A program made the position numbers and the translations under genes. A stretch of DNA of 31,526 nucleotides from Saccoglossus kowalevskii (taxonomy: Eukaryota > Hemichordata > Enteropneusta > Harrimaniidae). This document shows, in pieces, positions 9,501 through 20,240 of the stretch. The first letter of the stretch is position 1. Every line of letters begins with the position of its first letter. The DNA is taken from the NCBI RefSeq assembly GCF_000003605.2, contig NW_003141322.1, positions 1 through 31,526 on the forward strand, in the 5' to 3' direction. The notes under the pieces were generated by a model. That model ran no database searches and was not told the DNA's origin. It saw nothing but the letters and a program-made list of their open reading frames with translations.

Positions 9501-12500
9501 AGCAATTCCATATTTGCAGATTTCACATGCTATACTATGTAAAACGAACGAAATGCTATATTATGAATATTTCACGGTGCTATATGACATGTAAATCTGA
9601 ACAAAATGTCATATTATGCAGCACATTTCATATGGCATGATATGTAAAACTAAATTAAAAGCTATATTATGCATAATTCACATGCTACATTATGTAAAAC
9701 GAACGAAATGCTAAAGCAAAGATGAAAACAAGATTTATTGGTCATTTTAACGTAACTATCAAACAACGCTAAGATCGATGCTTCTAAGATATGAATGTCT
9801 CACAACTACTTTCACGACAACCCAGTTTGACACATCTTGTCAGCAAAGTGGGTTTTATTTACTCTATGCGTGGATCAACTTCAATATACATGAAACAGCC
9901 AAGGTTACTCTGGGCTAATGTGACACTCACCACTACATCTGTACAATTCATTCATGATCTTTCGATCTAAAAATGTTAATTGTCTCTGTTTCCCCATCGT
10001 CGATTGTTTTTCTGGGTCAAGTGACTCGATCGTTTCGTTTCCATCCTTACTGAATGACTATAAAAATATAAAATTTAAGAGTAAATAAAAAAGATGGAAT
10101 TGAATTTAATCACTTATGCCACTAATGACTCACAACTCGCCTTGGAATTATATTATCTCTAGTCACGGTAAATATCCTTGAATTTAGTATAAATTACAGA
10201 TTTTCTTTGGAAGAGATAAGTGTATGACTCAAGTTGAGTAAATTGATTCCTTATGTACGCTGTTACTCACGATTTGTATTCGTTTTGCAACCACGGTGAC
10301 CACGAGGCGCCACCAAGCGACACGTAGCGGAGAGTCTATTCAAATAATTGTCGTCCCACACGTTAACATCTTTATACTCCATATTAATTGAAGTTTTATT
10401 CATGTCGATTGCCGAGATTATGGAAATCAAGTAGATTTTCTAGTTTTGGTCGTAAATATAATCACACAGTAAATTAATCAATAGAGAATATTAAAACTGA
10501 ATCACCAACGTCGTAAATAACAACCACGAGCTTGCGAAATGTTCACCGACACGCGTGAGTCTGCCTTTCAAAACATCAGATGGTTTTGAAGTATGGAAAT
10601 ACATTTATTGAGATATGAGATACTTGATTTTTTACATTTAATAAAACAGAATATCACAAAATTATATTCGTACAAGTGGTGCTACAGTGTGACATAGCCT
10701 ATTCACACAGCCCGATGTATTGCCTGTTTACTGACAAATAAAAATTAGCCAATTTGATAAAATCAGAATTTATGAATATAAATATCGACAAATAGTGCCA
10801 CTGCGTTGATGTTGATGATGATACGACAGGTGAGATGGATTAGAAAACGAGAATGTGGAAACTGATGTGTTGTAATACTTGTTCTTACATCATACCAGTA
10901 GCCAAGTAGAATGAGATAGTGTGGGAGTTATCTAAGTGGTAATCTCGAGGCGGTATTTCTGATACACCCACACTAATATAAGCTAAACCGGAAATTATAA
11001 ATCACATAATAATATTTCTCTATTTATTTATTTATTTATTCATTAATTCAACGATTTTATCAGTTCTAGTCACGAGAGTGAACAACATACAACATTCGAA
11101 ACAAATTATTAAAGGGCGGTAGTCCGAGTCGTCGAGCCACGCATGCACGAGATATATGGGTCTCGTATATACAAGATGGCGACTTTGACTCGCAGATCAA
11201 TGTGTACAAACTGAGACGTTACCAAGCTTTAATTAGGTATTTTTAGATGATTGGAAGGTATCGAAGGAGTCACCGGTGGTAATTAGTGCATCGTGCTCAG
11301 CTAAAACCTCATACTTGTGATTTCCATTAGAGCGCTTTGGATTGCGGAAAAATCAATACTCATCAACACAAAAGTCGCACATGCGCAGCGCGACGACTGC
11401 CGCCTTTTAGGGATAAAAAATTCTGGTTTATAATATACCTTGGGACCATAGTGCATTACGGAACTAACATCATATGGCACGTCGAGGGTACTGGCTTCGG
11501 TAAAATCTCTCTTTTTAAAATTGCCTTCTTTGCCGTGCTGTACGTGTTCGATGTGTACTGCAATGTACTCGTCCCTATCAGGGCGGGACTGCTCATGGAA
11601 TAGACCTAACGTGTGCCCCAATTCGTGCAATGCCACTCCAATCTGAAACAAATCCAAAAATATGTTCAATTCTAGAATACCCACACGAGCCCCTTGGCCA
11701 ATACAGAAGTACTCATCGTTTACCGGGTAACTGTGTTTGTATATTTACATTTATGTAATTCGCTGACGTACAAATGATCAACGAGAATAATACAAACATA
11801 CGACATTTCTCATTGAAACATATGTCCACATTGTACATGTACGAAGACGTTGCTGGGAAATCATACTCTTGTCACAGAGGGCGCTGCATTTTAAAACACG
11901 GCCATGATGACTTGTCCAAAAAAGACCTGTTCAACGCACGAGAGTGTACATGCATTAGTACGTTATCAGAAAAGAAAATACCAATACTGTGTCTTACCGA
12001 GTTGCAAGTACCCTTTTGGAGAGATATTTTCTGAGCATTTCCTGTGAATGCCACATTGGCCCAGCACCTGTGGAAATTTAAAAAATGTGTTTTTATTCAG
12101 TTGTGAAGCTGAATACTGATCTGAATCGCTGGATTCGAGAATCGAAATAAATGTACTCACCCGTTTCCAGCAACGAATTCTATTCTTCCGTCGTGATTAA
12201 CGTCTAAAGTGGGATATGTTACAAAGCGGATACAAGTATTGCTTTCCCATTGTTCCATAGCACTCCGGGCGTAGTAGATCATGTCGGGTTCTGAATAAGC
12301 ATACAATATTTAATCAGATTATACATTTATTCCATGTCTGCTAAAAATAAAATGTGCATTTCTTAATCTGTCTGCCTGTGACGAACAATCGTCATTATTA
12401 CGGTCTTTATTTATTTGTGAAAAACCAATAATCTTGAAAGCAGAACGAAATTGTATTTACTAACCCAACGTATCAAACACGTATGGAATTATCCCATTTG

Positions 12501-13335
12501 GCCAAACCTTGTATCGATCTGTGTTAATCGCTTTTCGTTTGACTTTCATTTCCTCCTCCGTTGAATGATGGAGGTTTAAATCAGTAAGGTGGTTGCTATA
12601 AAACTGTTTTTGTGCAGGATCCATCATCATATCGCCTTCTATGGCTCCCGAAGTCTCGGCTGCTTCAACAGATGACGGATCGTCTTTAACTAAGGTGGAC
12701 ATGCGTATATAATTATCCAAGTCGCGGGCCTGTGTTCGGATAAAGTGGATGCTTTTCAAATCACGTAACACTTAAAAGTCTCGTCGTGAAAAAAGTAATT
12801 AAGTGTGTATTGTATCATAAGTCGGACTGTCTACACTGCGATCATCGTCGTCAGTGAATTATGTACCGTAACTCGTGAAGTTTAACTAGACGTATATTGT
12901 ACACTGCGATTTATTGAATCAAATCATACGTTTAAAACATTGTAATAATTTATATATGTATTATATGCTAACTCTCTGGAATATTGTCATATAACAGCAA
13001 CTAATAAACAGGCAGAATAATACTGCTAGATTGGATATATTGTGCAGTGAATTAAGCTGTGCATATTTACTGACTGAGAGTAATAATAGTAGATCGATAG
13101 AGTTCGGCATAGTATGATACGAGTGCCAATATTCGCAACGTGGACTGCCAGGCATAGTTGGCGGGGTACCTCAATGCGTCAACGCACCACACACACACAC
13201 ACACATACACTCACACGAATTAAAGAACAGAAACGCAGTTACCTGTTCCCGTAGAAAAGCAGCTCCAAGACATTGTCCGAGATATGACAGTAATATAGCG
13301 ATACACACGAAGCTCCGTACCACACGTGTTGGCAT
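6564..13335 (-). CDS. Astacin-family secreted zinc metalloprotease with EGF and CUB domains (complete, 10 exons)
   Basis: Coding exons are 13335-13243, 12729-12465, 12290-12161, 12067-11998, 11642-11439, 10057-9931, 9064-8948, 7658-7561, 6958-6834 and 6696-6564. They total 1362 bases (453 residues plus stop), with GT..AG introns of 93 to 1381 bp and all phases closing. Residues 1-25 are a signal peptide (MPTRVVRSFVCIAILLSYLG). A propeptide follows, with a basic KVKRK cleavage site at 93-97. The astacin domain carries the zinc motif HELGHTLGLFH (His192, Glu193, His196, His202) and the Met-turn SSVMHYG (Met249, Tyr251), and ends at LYRC. Its Cys residues are 139, 164, 184 and 295. An EGF module has six Cys between 299 and 328. 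One CUB domain (336-453) has Cys 337, 363, 390 and 412. N-glycosylation sites include NET261 and NFT431. Relatives include blastula/hatching proteases and tolloid-like astacins, which cut matrix, egg-envelope or growth-factor-related proteins. The substrate here is unknown. All catalytic residues are present. Confidence 0.96.
9229..9247 (+). promoter_or_regulatory. ZNF143/Staf-like motif in astacin intron 6
   Basis: TCTCCCAGAATGCATCG is close to the SBS consensus for ZNF143 (TCCCAGAATGCA..G). It lies in the intron before the EGF exon. Function is unknown. Confidence 0.35.
9524..9717 (+). repeat. ~50-bp minisatellite, about 4 copies, in astacin intron 6
   Basis: Units begin near 9524, 9573, 9629 and 9679 (periods 49, 56 and 50). 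The consensus resembles CACATGCTATACTATGTAAAAC followed by GAACGAAATGCTATATTATG. Units 1 and 4 are the closest pair and the middle two have diverged. Confidence 0.8.
13186..13210 (+). repeat. (CA)n microsatellite in astacin intron 1
   Basis: CA dinucleotides run to a final ACATACAC interruption. The run lies 33 bp inside intron 1. Confidence 0.9.
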
Positions 13336-13425
13336 CTTGGAATGATGTCTAGTCGTAGAGTAGTGGCACTATTGGTTAACGTGAAATGACCCTGAGTGAG
13401 TAATCCGTCGACGTGACTGTCTCGT

Positions 13426-13433
13426 CTTTTATA
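13426..13433 (-). promoter_or_regulatory. TATA box of the astacin gene
   Basis: TATAAAAG on the minus strand, about 90 bp upstream of the ATG at 13335. A start site about 30 bp downstream would fall near 13400, in a CTCACTC initiator-like context. That would give a 5' UTR of about 65 bases. Confidence 0.6.
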
Positions 13434-13435
13434 AA

Positions 13436-16400
13436 CTTACAAACTCTATTACCACCTACAACATTGAGGCAAAACCAACTGAAATTTTCGTTTTCAATAT
13501 CCGTCATTTGTTCGAATTATCTCTCGATGGAATCCCCGTGGAGGCCCGAACGTCTGGACGTAGAATCATACAATAATTCTCTACTGCCTTCCTACTTACG
13601 TCCATTTGCATCAATGTTTAATGCCCCGTATGTGTAATTTGTTCGATGAACCGTTCCGTAAGTGTAATTAACGCACGGCAACAGAAAGGATAGTATATGC
13701 GGGTCTTGTATTTCGCCGGAAACATGTTCTTCCTGTAATGCATGCCTTGTGTACGCTGGTATGATTTTACTAGGCCGACTTTTAAGGGTATTTTATGTGT
13801 TTTTCATGAATAAATGTGTGTTTGTTTTCATATATCTGCAGTAACATGAACCACTGTAAACTCCTTGTACCAGTCTGTTTCAGGGACTCGACGTTAGCAC
13901 TGCGTTAGGTCACATTACAGTGTATGTATGTACAAGGAAGGAAGGAAGGTTGTGTTTGTGGTTATCGTTCGTTATGCGTCATTTAACAGTTCCTTTGAAC
14001 GTAAGGATTTTCCCCGTCAAATGTGGTATAATATTTTGCACATTTCGGTGATTTTTTAAAATAATTTTAAAGTCTTAAGCTTAATTTTTTGAAGAACAAA
14101 TGGATAAAATTAAGCGGGGTTATTTTGTGAAAGGTCACTTGACTTGAAAGGGTCAAAGTTCAAATGCTTGGCACGAGTTACTACGTCTATTTGCTTCAGG
14201 CTAACTCGCATTGACGATCAGTTTTATATTATTCTGTGATCATTATTTTCTGGGTACTAGTAATTTCACAAAGAAGCAACTATTTATTTTAATTCAGGAC
14301 TCAACATTCGCCGAACACAGTCATACACGCACAGCCAATTTCGCATAAATAATTATCATTTTTTGAGTGACAGAGTGTAATTTATCAATCAGAGCAGAAT
14401 ATGCAACGACTACCTGAATACAAATATGTATGAAATCGGTGAATGCAAATATATTAGAACATCCACTCGTATACGTGACGGTAAATACGTATACAGCGGT
14501 ATGTTACATAACATATGACGTCATTAACTCGAAATTACTGCTGACTAAAGCTGAAAGTACGATGATGTCGGTCAAAAATCTTTGGCGAGAATTGACAATG
14601 GACACGCAAAATCTTTCCACCCGGCAATTGAAATTAACGTGTTCCAGATGACGTCTGACAACGAACTGTCGGCTGATGATTGCCAACACCTGAAAATCGT
14701 CGGAAGACAATTGTCGGCAGAATGTAGTAGTTTTTGTAATTTCAGCTTATCGATATCACGATTATAATATATATGAACACCCCCATATAGTATTATACAT
14801 CTGTCACCGTGACGCCATAAGTTACAGCGTGCCGTAATTTTGCGGTAGGATTAAGTCAGCATATAGCGTAGACGATTTCCAGATTACTGAGTATGTCTGA
14901 ATCCTGCAATCCTTATATTTCTCCTCTTACGGAGGCGTGATTGGTTTTCGTCGGTCGTAGTTTTCGAACACTTAACAATTAAAATGAACGATTTGAAAGT
15001 ATTGTGTCGACAAACTTTCAAATTATAATGTAACTATTCGGTTGCGTGTAGACTATAGCTTGACTGCGTCATTTGCATATTCAAGTTGATAAACAGGTTG
15101 ATCAGACTTCTCGGCGCACTCCGTATAACATATTTTTCTGCATAATGTTATGATCAGATTACACTAATCGCATGAACACGAAGACGTAAGACACATGGTT
15201 TCCGGTGACAACATTTATAAGTCCGACGCCCTCAAAAGTTCCTGTGGGAGAGGCCTCACAAGTGAAGTCAGAAACCGCTTTCCCGAAAATTAAAACAATT
15301 CTTGTTAATTTAACATTACTGTGTTCAAGTATGGTATGAGTTTATTAAAGTAGTTTGTTGATGTTTTTATTTTTTGTAGTTTTTTCAATGTTGTTATTAT
15401 ATTATTGGTATCTCATAAATGTTGAAAAATTACAAACCTAAACTGCCATCGTAACTGAAGACACTGATTAATAAAACACGAATTACAATTGATTTTACCT
15501 TTTGAAAAAGAAGCTTGCCAAGCTAGGAGCCTCAAAACACGTCACGGCCAAGTCTAATTAGACAATGACACATGTTATAACCTTGATACATTATTGATTT
15601 GCATAATAGTGTAATTAACATCATAACTTCAGCACGACTCCCCATTTTACACACACACGCGTGATCTCAATATACCGTAACACTGATGTTTCATTTACCA
15701 TAAATACAAGAAGTCACCGGGGGATATATAAAACGAGACAACCAATTAGTTGTGGGAGTGTATTATAATCAAAATAGTGTCACAGAGTCACGTGATTCAT
15801 CGTCATATTGATTGTGATATAATATGGGGTTATTGCAAGGGTAGTGTGTACGATGGCAGTACAGCGGAAGTGACGTGAGGTCAATATGACCATTACGTGT
15901 AAGCAGATTAGAACGAGATTCACGAACTCATGGGAATATACATGTAATTGGTGTCGCAAGTGATAATTACGTTATGTAATAGTTTTGTACTGACTCATAT
16001 GTCCTTGGTGTATGATAGAGGGCGCATATACAACACTACATTCTCAGGGAAAAGCAAATACGTCTCATATCATAAAGAATTACTATTTAAAAAAAAATAC
16101 ATTCTCGACAACATGAACAAATTCCCCCTGACATGGACAAATTCCGTCGAACAATCGTATTTAAGGTATGTAGGGTACAATTGGATTTCTGGTCCAATTC
16201 AGATAAAAATAAAATATAAATATAAAATCTAATTTGAATCTGATTTAATTTAAACGCTCTTTTCAATAATTGTGTTCAAAGATAGTATAGAAAAACAACA
16301 TAATGGTTTCAAAATAATTTAGTTTACAATTAGTTTGGGTGGCTGACCAGAATGATTTCACGCAGAATAAAATGAATCTATTGTAAAATACAATGCGTGT

Positions 16401-16660
16401 ACCAAGGTGCCTTAAACATGACAATATTTTCATACATGGTTGTTTAAAGCCGTCGTTAGATAGCGCAACTCATGTGAATTTGACGAGCTGTTCATACCTA
16501 CGTTGTCGTGGTTGCTAGATAAAAACATGAGCTGTATCTAACATGTTATTTTAGCTAAAGTAACTGCCATGTAATTTCACTAACTCAAGATGTAGTTAAT
16601 TTAACAGACAATGTTTTCTCACAGTTAGATTGCTGGTAAATGTTAGCTACATTAAGATTT
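13436..16660. other. Intergenic DNA upstream of the astacin gene
   Basis: No gene can be supported. A GGAAGGAAGG microrepeat lies near 13936. A GC-raised patch at about 14560-14740 has short open frames on both strands and no domain. The 94-codon frame at 15948-16232 is low-complexity and AT-rich. Regulatory sequence for the astacin promoter may lie at the start. Confidence 0.5.
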
Positions 16661-16666
16661 CATCAA

Positions 16667-16900
16667 GTATCCCCGGGGGCGGAGCTACGTCACAAGACGT
16701 TCCACGTTGCTAAGACGCGCACCACTGTACATGCATTTCTATGGGCTCTGTGCGCGCTGCTGTGGAACGCCGGTCGAGCTGGTGAAAATTCGAGAAAACA
16801 ACACAAACTCAACTTTGAAGTAATCCCGAACAACCAAATTTATATATGTTACACACGTAGGGCTAATCTTGTTACACTGTTCAGAGGAGTCTCAACAGTC
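16667..16900 (-). repeat. Dispersed GC-richer repeat, copy B (inverted relative to copy A)
   Basis: On the minus strand, 16769-16667 matches 5200-5298, with phrases CCCATAGAAATGCATGTACA, AGTGGTGCGCGTCTT and TGTGACGTAGCTCCG. 16900-16862 matches 4917-4952, with phrase CTGAACAGTGTAACAAGATT. Between the blocks this copy is about 155 bp shorter than copy A. It includes GTTGCTAAG, an RFX-type half site, and a CRE-like TACGTCA. The open frame at 16640-17074 runs through this repeat and has no recognisable domain. Confidence 0.75.
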
Positions 16901-17004
16901 ATCCCAAAGTACCGTTTTCTGCGAGTTTTGGGCCTTCGTATTCACCGCGGGTTGCCAGGCGGTGAAAATGCCCGGATGTCCGCGCCCGAGGATTCAGCCA
17001 AATT

Positions 17005-17043
17005 CTGTAAAATGGCATGTAGCTTTTGCAATGTATTTTACAG
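17005..17043. repeat. Small inverted repeat (9-bp arms)
   Basis: CTGTAAAAT (17005-17013) and ATTTTACAG (17035-17043) are perfect inverted copies around a 21-base loop, with a CAT/ATG pair just inside. It could be a miniature transposon remnant. Confidence 0.6.
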
Positions 17044-17089
17044 TATGATAGCGCCACCAACGTTGATGAAATGAACGTATCGTCCACGA

Positions 17090-18085
17090 AAACTTGACGC
17101 TAATTGTATGTTATTCACTAAAAGGTTGTTAAATTGTTATTCCAGTAATATCTGTAATTGAGAAGAATTCACATAACAGTGCAAAAACACTGATATATTT
17201 GGTGTATAATTGTAATATGTTAGAGAAAAATCAGAGTTTTTGAACCTATCCGTGTATGATATGTTGGCTCCAGTAGTCGCGTTTTCAAATTTATAAAGGC
17301 ATTTTAAGTCTTTTTTTGAAAACAGAAAATACCAATGTATTCAATGTTTTCATTCATGAAAACAAGTGAAAGTTTATTCTCATTTTGTATCATGTGCAGA
17401 ACATCTCCCACTAATTGATGCGAACATCATCATGAATATAATCAGTTGGTTTGACCAATATTCTTAAAATCTTAGAGCACTGAAGCTAGTCTACACTGAA
17501 GTTCATGTTGTCTAATCGCCAATTTAAACATGATTGTTATTTTTATAATCATGTAATAGTCCACTTTATTTTATTTTAGCAGATACTTCTAAATTCGATT
17601 TCAAGATTCTCACGAATTACAAGTCCTTTTTCTGCTTCCAGGAGTCAATGATAGGGTTTTCTATAAATCAGACGATCGGAAGTAGAAAATAATGTAAATG
17701 GTCTTTTTAAAGCACATGATCATATGTTACTATAATCGAAAACTCATATTTCATACATTGTGAAAAGTAAGGATAACCATCTATCAACACATACACATTT
17801 TATATTATGAATTAAAAGTTAGTAAGTTGACCTCTAAAATGGGTTAAACATCACAAATTGATGATAATCATTTGATCGTTCCATGTCGAGACTGGTCTTT
17901 TCAATGCAAATAAATTTACCTGGCGCTGTTTAAAATGTTCCATTTTTCGACTTCTACACACAAGTATTTGTCAAATCAGGTTGAGTCTCCTAGAATGAGC
18001 ACGAAGTACGAGAATGGAGGACACTTCTCAGCTTCGATTACGTCACCGTTTTAAACAGTTTAACTTTGATACAACGCACACACTA
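17090..18085. other. AT-rich intergenic DNA
   Basis: I see no exon, repeat array or RNA gene in this stretch. Confidence 0.5.
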
Positions 18086-18089
18086 ACGA

Positions 18090-18095
18090 TTTATT
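18090..18095 (-). terminator. Poly(A) signal AATAAA
   Basis: A canonical hexamer on the minus strand, 33 bases after the stop of the candidate exon at 18128. A GT-rich stretch (GTGTGTGCG) follows, as in real polyadenylation sites. Confidence 0.4.
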
Positions 18096-18127
18096 GTGGA
18101 CAATTTCAAACCACATTCACAATCAAA

Positions 18128-18411
18128 TCATACAATGCCTAATATACAAATATGTATTATTACATTTCTGGACTGAAACGCGATTGAAAGATCTGCAAGC
18201 TCCCTGTATGCCAACACATTAGACAAGCGTCGACTTGACGCTGGTTGGCTGAAAATCCGACATCGCGACTGAGGAATATCCTCTCTTTTCATAATATGTG
18301 CTCGATCTAGTAGCTTGGCCATTCGTTGACAAGTCGATGAGCTCCCACACAAGTGAATTGCTTCATTGTGTTCCTTGCTCGTGATTAACATTCCACTGTT
18401 GGCTGAAGATG
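18128..18411 (-). CDS. Candidate terminal exon of a small secreted or peptide precursor; calcitonin-like Cys ring
   Basis: The minus-strand open frame reads from a possible acceptor (ACTTATAACACAG, just above 18411), or from ATG at 18391, to TGA at 18128. GC content is about 47%, against about 30% in the flanks and similar to the astacin exons. The peptide contains AIHLCGSSSTCQRMAKLLDR, then a dibasic KR, EDIPQSRCRIF and SSRR. A C-five-residue-C ring with STC, followed by an amphipathic Leu/Arg stretch, resembles the N-terminus of calcitonin/CGRP peptides. Against this, there is no Pro-Gly amidation site before KR and no dibasic site before the ring. The acceptor pyrimidine tract is poor and no signal peptide is attached. 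I consider it a possible gene end of unproven identity. Confidence 0.3.
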
Positions 18412-18419
18412 ACTGTGTT

Positions 18420-19330
18420 ATAAGTACAGTACATGGCCTTAATAATGTGTACTTGCCTTTGGTACTGAACCATTATAGAATCAGGGTTAATTTCTGACAT
18501 GTTTTCTACCCACAATCCAAACAAATCGCGCTCGTACACAAGGCCTACTGTAAGGATTGGGAGCTATCTTGAAAAAAACGACTCATATTATGCATATTTA
18601 ACTAGATATCAATATTCCTAGTATTCCATTTTTAACGACACCAACTTGATGCTATATCAAACTTTGAATATTTATAAATTACATTTTTTCATCTTCATAT
18701 ATTATGTGGATGAATAAAAACACGTTTTCCATATTTTACACACATTTATTAAAGTAACGTGGATTCCTACATTAAAAACAACAACATGCTCAGTGCAAAA
18801 TTGAAACTAGTATAGTGAATATCTGCATACAAATGCATATTTCTACAGATCAAACACCAAAGAAATCTGACTTGAAATAATAACACAACAATTCAACAAT
18901 CAAGACTGTTTTCCAAAAGAAGATTGAATATAGATAATTGAAATTATCATTAAGAACTGAACACCCTAATAGAGCTTCAAACAAGGCACATATATATCAA
19001 ATATTAGAGCAATCAATTCGTTGAGTTAAACAGACTGAATGCGTGCCGCTATTGTCTCATTTCATTGCTTGACAGTTCACTCTACATCTTGAGTGTACAG
19101 ATCACGACTCTCCTAATCGTATTTGGAGATCGCAAATGTCGTCAGAAAGTACAATTTAGTAAGTGTGTCGTGTCGAATTAATTTTTGCTGAAAGAATGAT
19201 TTAGTGAAAATAAAATCCAGTGAATATACTTTTTCCTATATTTTACATCCAACTCGTCAAAAACCAGTGAAAATAAATTCCATACAAAACACCTAAAAAA
19301 TAAAGTAGTGATAAAATGTATTGTTGTTTG
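18420..19330. other. Unassigned AT-rich DNA
   Basis: No supported gene. An open minus-strand stretch at about 18555-18360 overlaps the previous candidate in another frame, preceded by an acceptor-like CAATCCTTACAG. It could be an alternative exon reading. Confidence 0.35.
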
Positions 19331-19331
19331 T

Positions 19332-19380
19332 TTTACAGTCCTCGCAGGTATATCATTTATGTACCTCGAAGGACTGTAAA
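19332..19380. repeat. 49-nt stem-loop with TA-CAGT..ACTG-TA termini
   Basis: TTTACAGTCCT (19332-19342) pairs perfectly with AGGACTGTAAA (19370-19380). The inner arms AGGTA (19346-19350) and TACCT (19362-19366) also pair, with a 3-by-3 internal loop and an 11-base tip. Ends of the form TA|CAGT...ACTG|TA look like Tc1/mariner-type MITE termini, so it may be a collapsed element. The stem is short for a microRNA precursor. Confidence 0.7.
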
Positions 19381-19384
19381 TGTG

Positions 19385-20240
19385 CAGTTTAAAAAGGTTT
19401 CCACTACTCTGAAGAATTGTGTCTGGTTTATGATTGTGAGGTTGAAACTTCAACCAGTTAAGATAGCTCTGCCCACATATGTCTATGAATCCAAGTGTGA
19501 GGTTTACAAGCCTTGGACTCAATCTCAATAAAAGTGTCTATATACCCCAGAAATCAGCCTCAAAGAAATTTACAACCCTGCTTCTCATTGTTACGCACCA
19601 CAAAGTTCCCATCTTGACGAGTCTTGTTTCCTTTCTATCGTTTCCACGATGCATTGACTTGTAACGCTTGCTGTGATATGCCAGCGATGGAGAGACCGAT
19701 GTGAAACTATAATTGATAATATATATGATTTTTGCCTAAGTTGGATATTAGTAATTCCAGTTTTGAGATTATTTAGAAAAATTAAAAGAGTTAAATATTT
19801 TGCCAGAAATACTTCAGATCTAATAATAACATGTTTTTGGATCATGGGCGTTTCTAGGGCGACCGGTTCAAGTGCATAAAGCCCTTGAGGTTTAAATTAG
19901 GGAGCGCCGTTGTTGCCAACTTTGTGATGCTATAATGCAGCCCTACGAGTATCCTAACATCTGCTCTATCTCTGTTCTATTGCGGTCTGAGTAGCGAGGC
20001 TTCCGGCAATATTGTGACTTGTAGTGTTTGCTAAGTTTTCGTCGCAACAGTGCTCTATACCCTGGCGATATGGAGCAGTATCAAGCTTCAATCCAATCTG
20101 TGGCTCTTAAGTTAGTGGGCCTCGCACTATATGTTAATAATGCCTGTACTACTCAGCCGACTACTGTGCGCCTTACTAGACCAGAGAACAAATACCAAAC
20201 TGACCCCAGTACATCATTTACTGCAGGTTCAAGTCAGCGG
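19385..20240. other. Unassigned DNA left of the retrotransposon
   Basis: The 20028-20240 part is GC-raised with an open plus-strand frame (MEQYQASIQSVALKLVG...). I recognise no domain. It may be other mobile-element debris abutting the retrotransposon. Confidence 0.35.

Noticed and set aside
16640-17074. 144-codon open frame on the plus strand
   Set aside because: Much of it is the inverted copy of the repeat at 4917-5298, which is not open in the equivalent frame.
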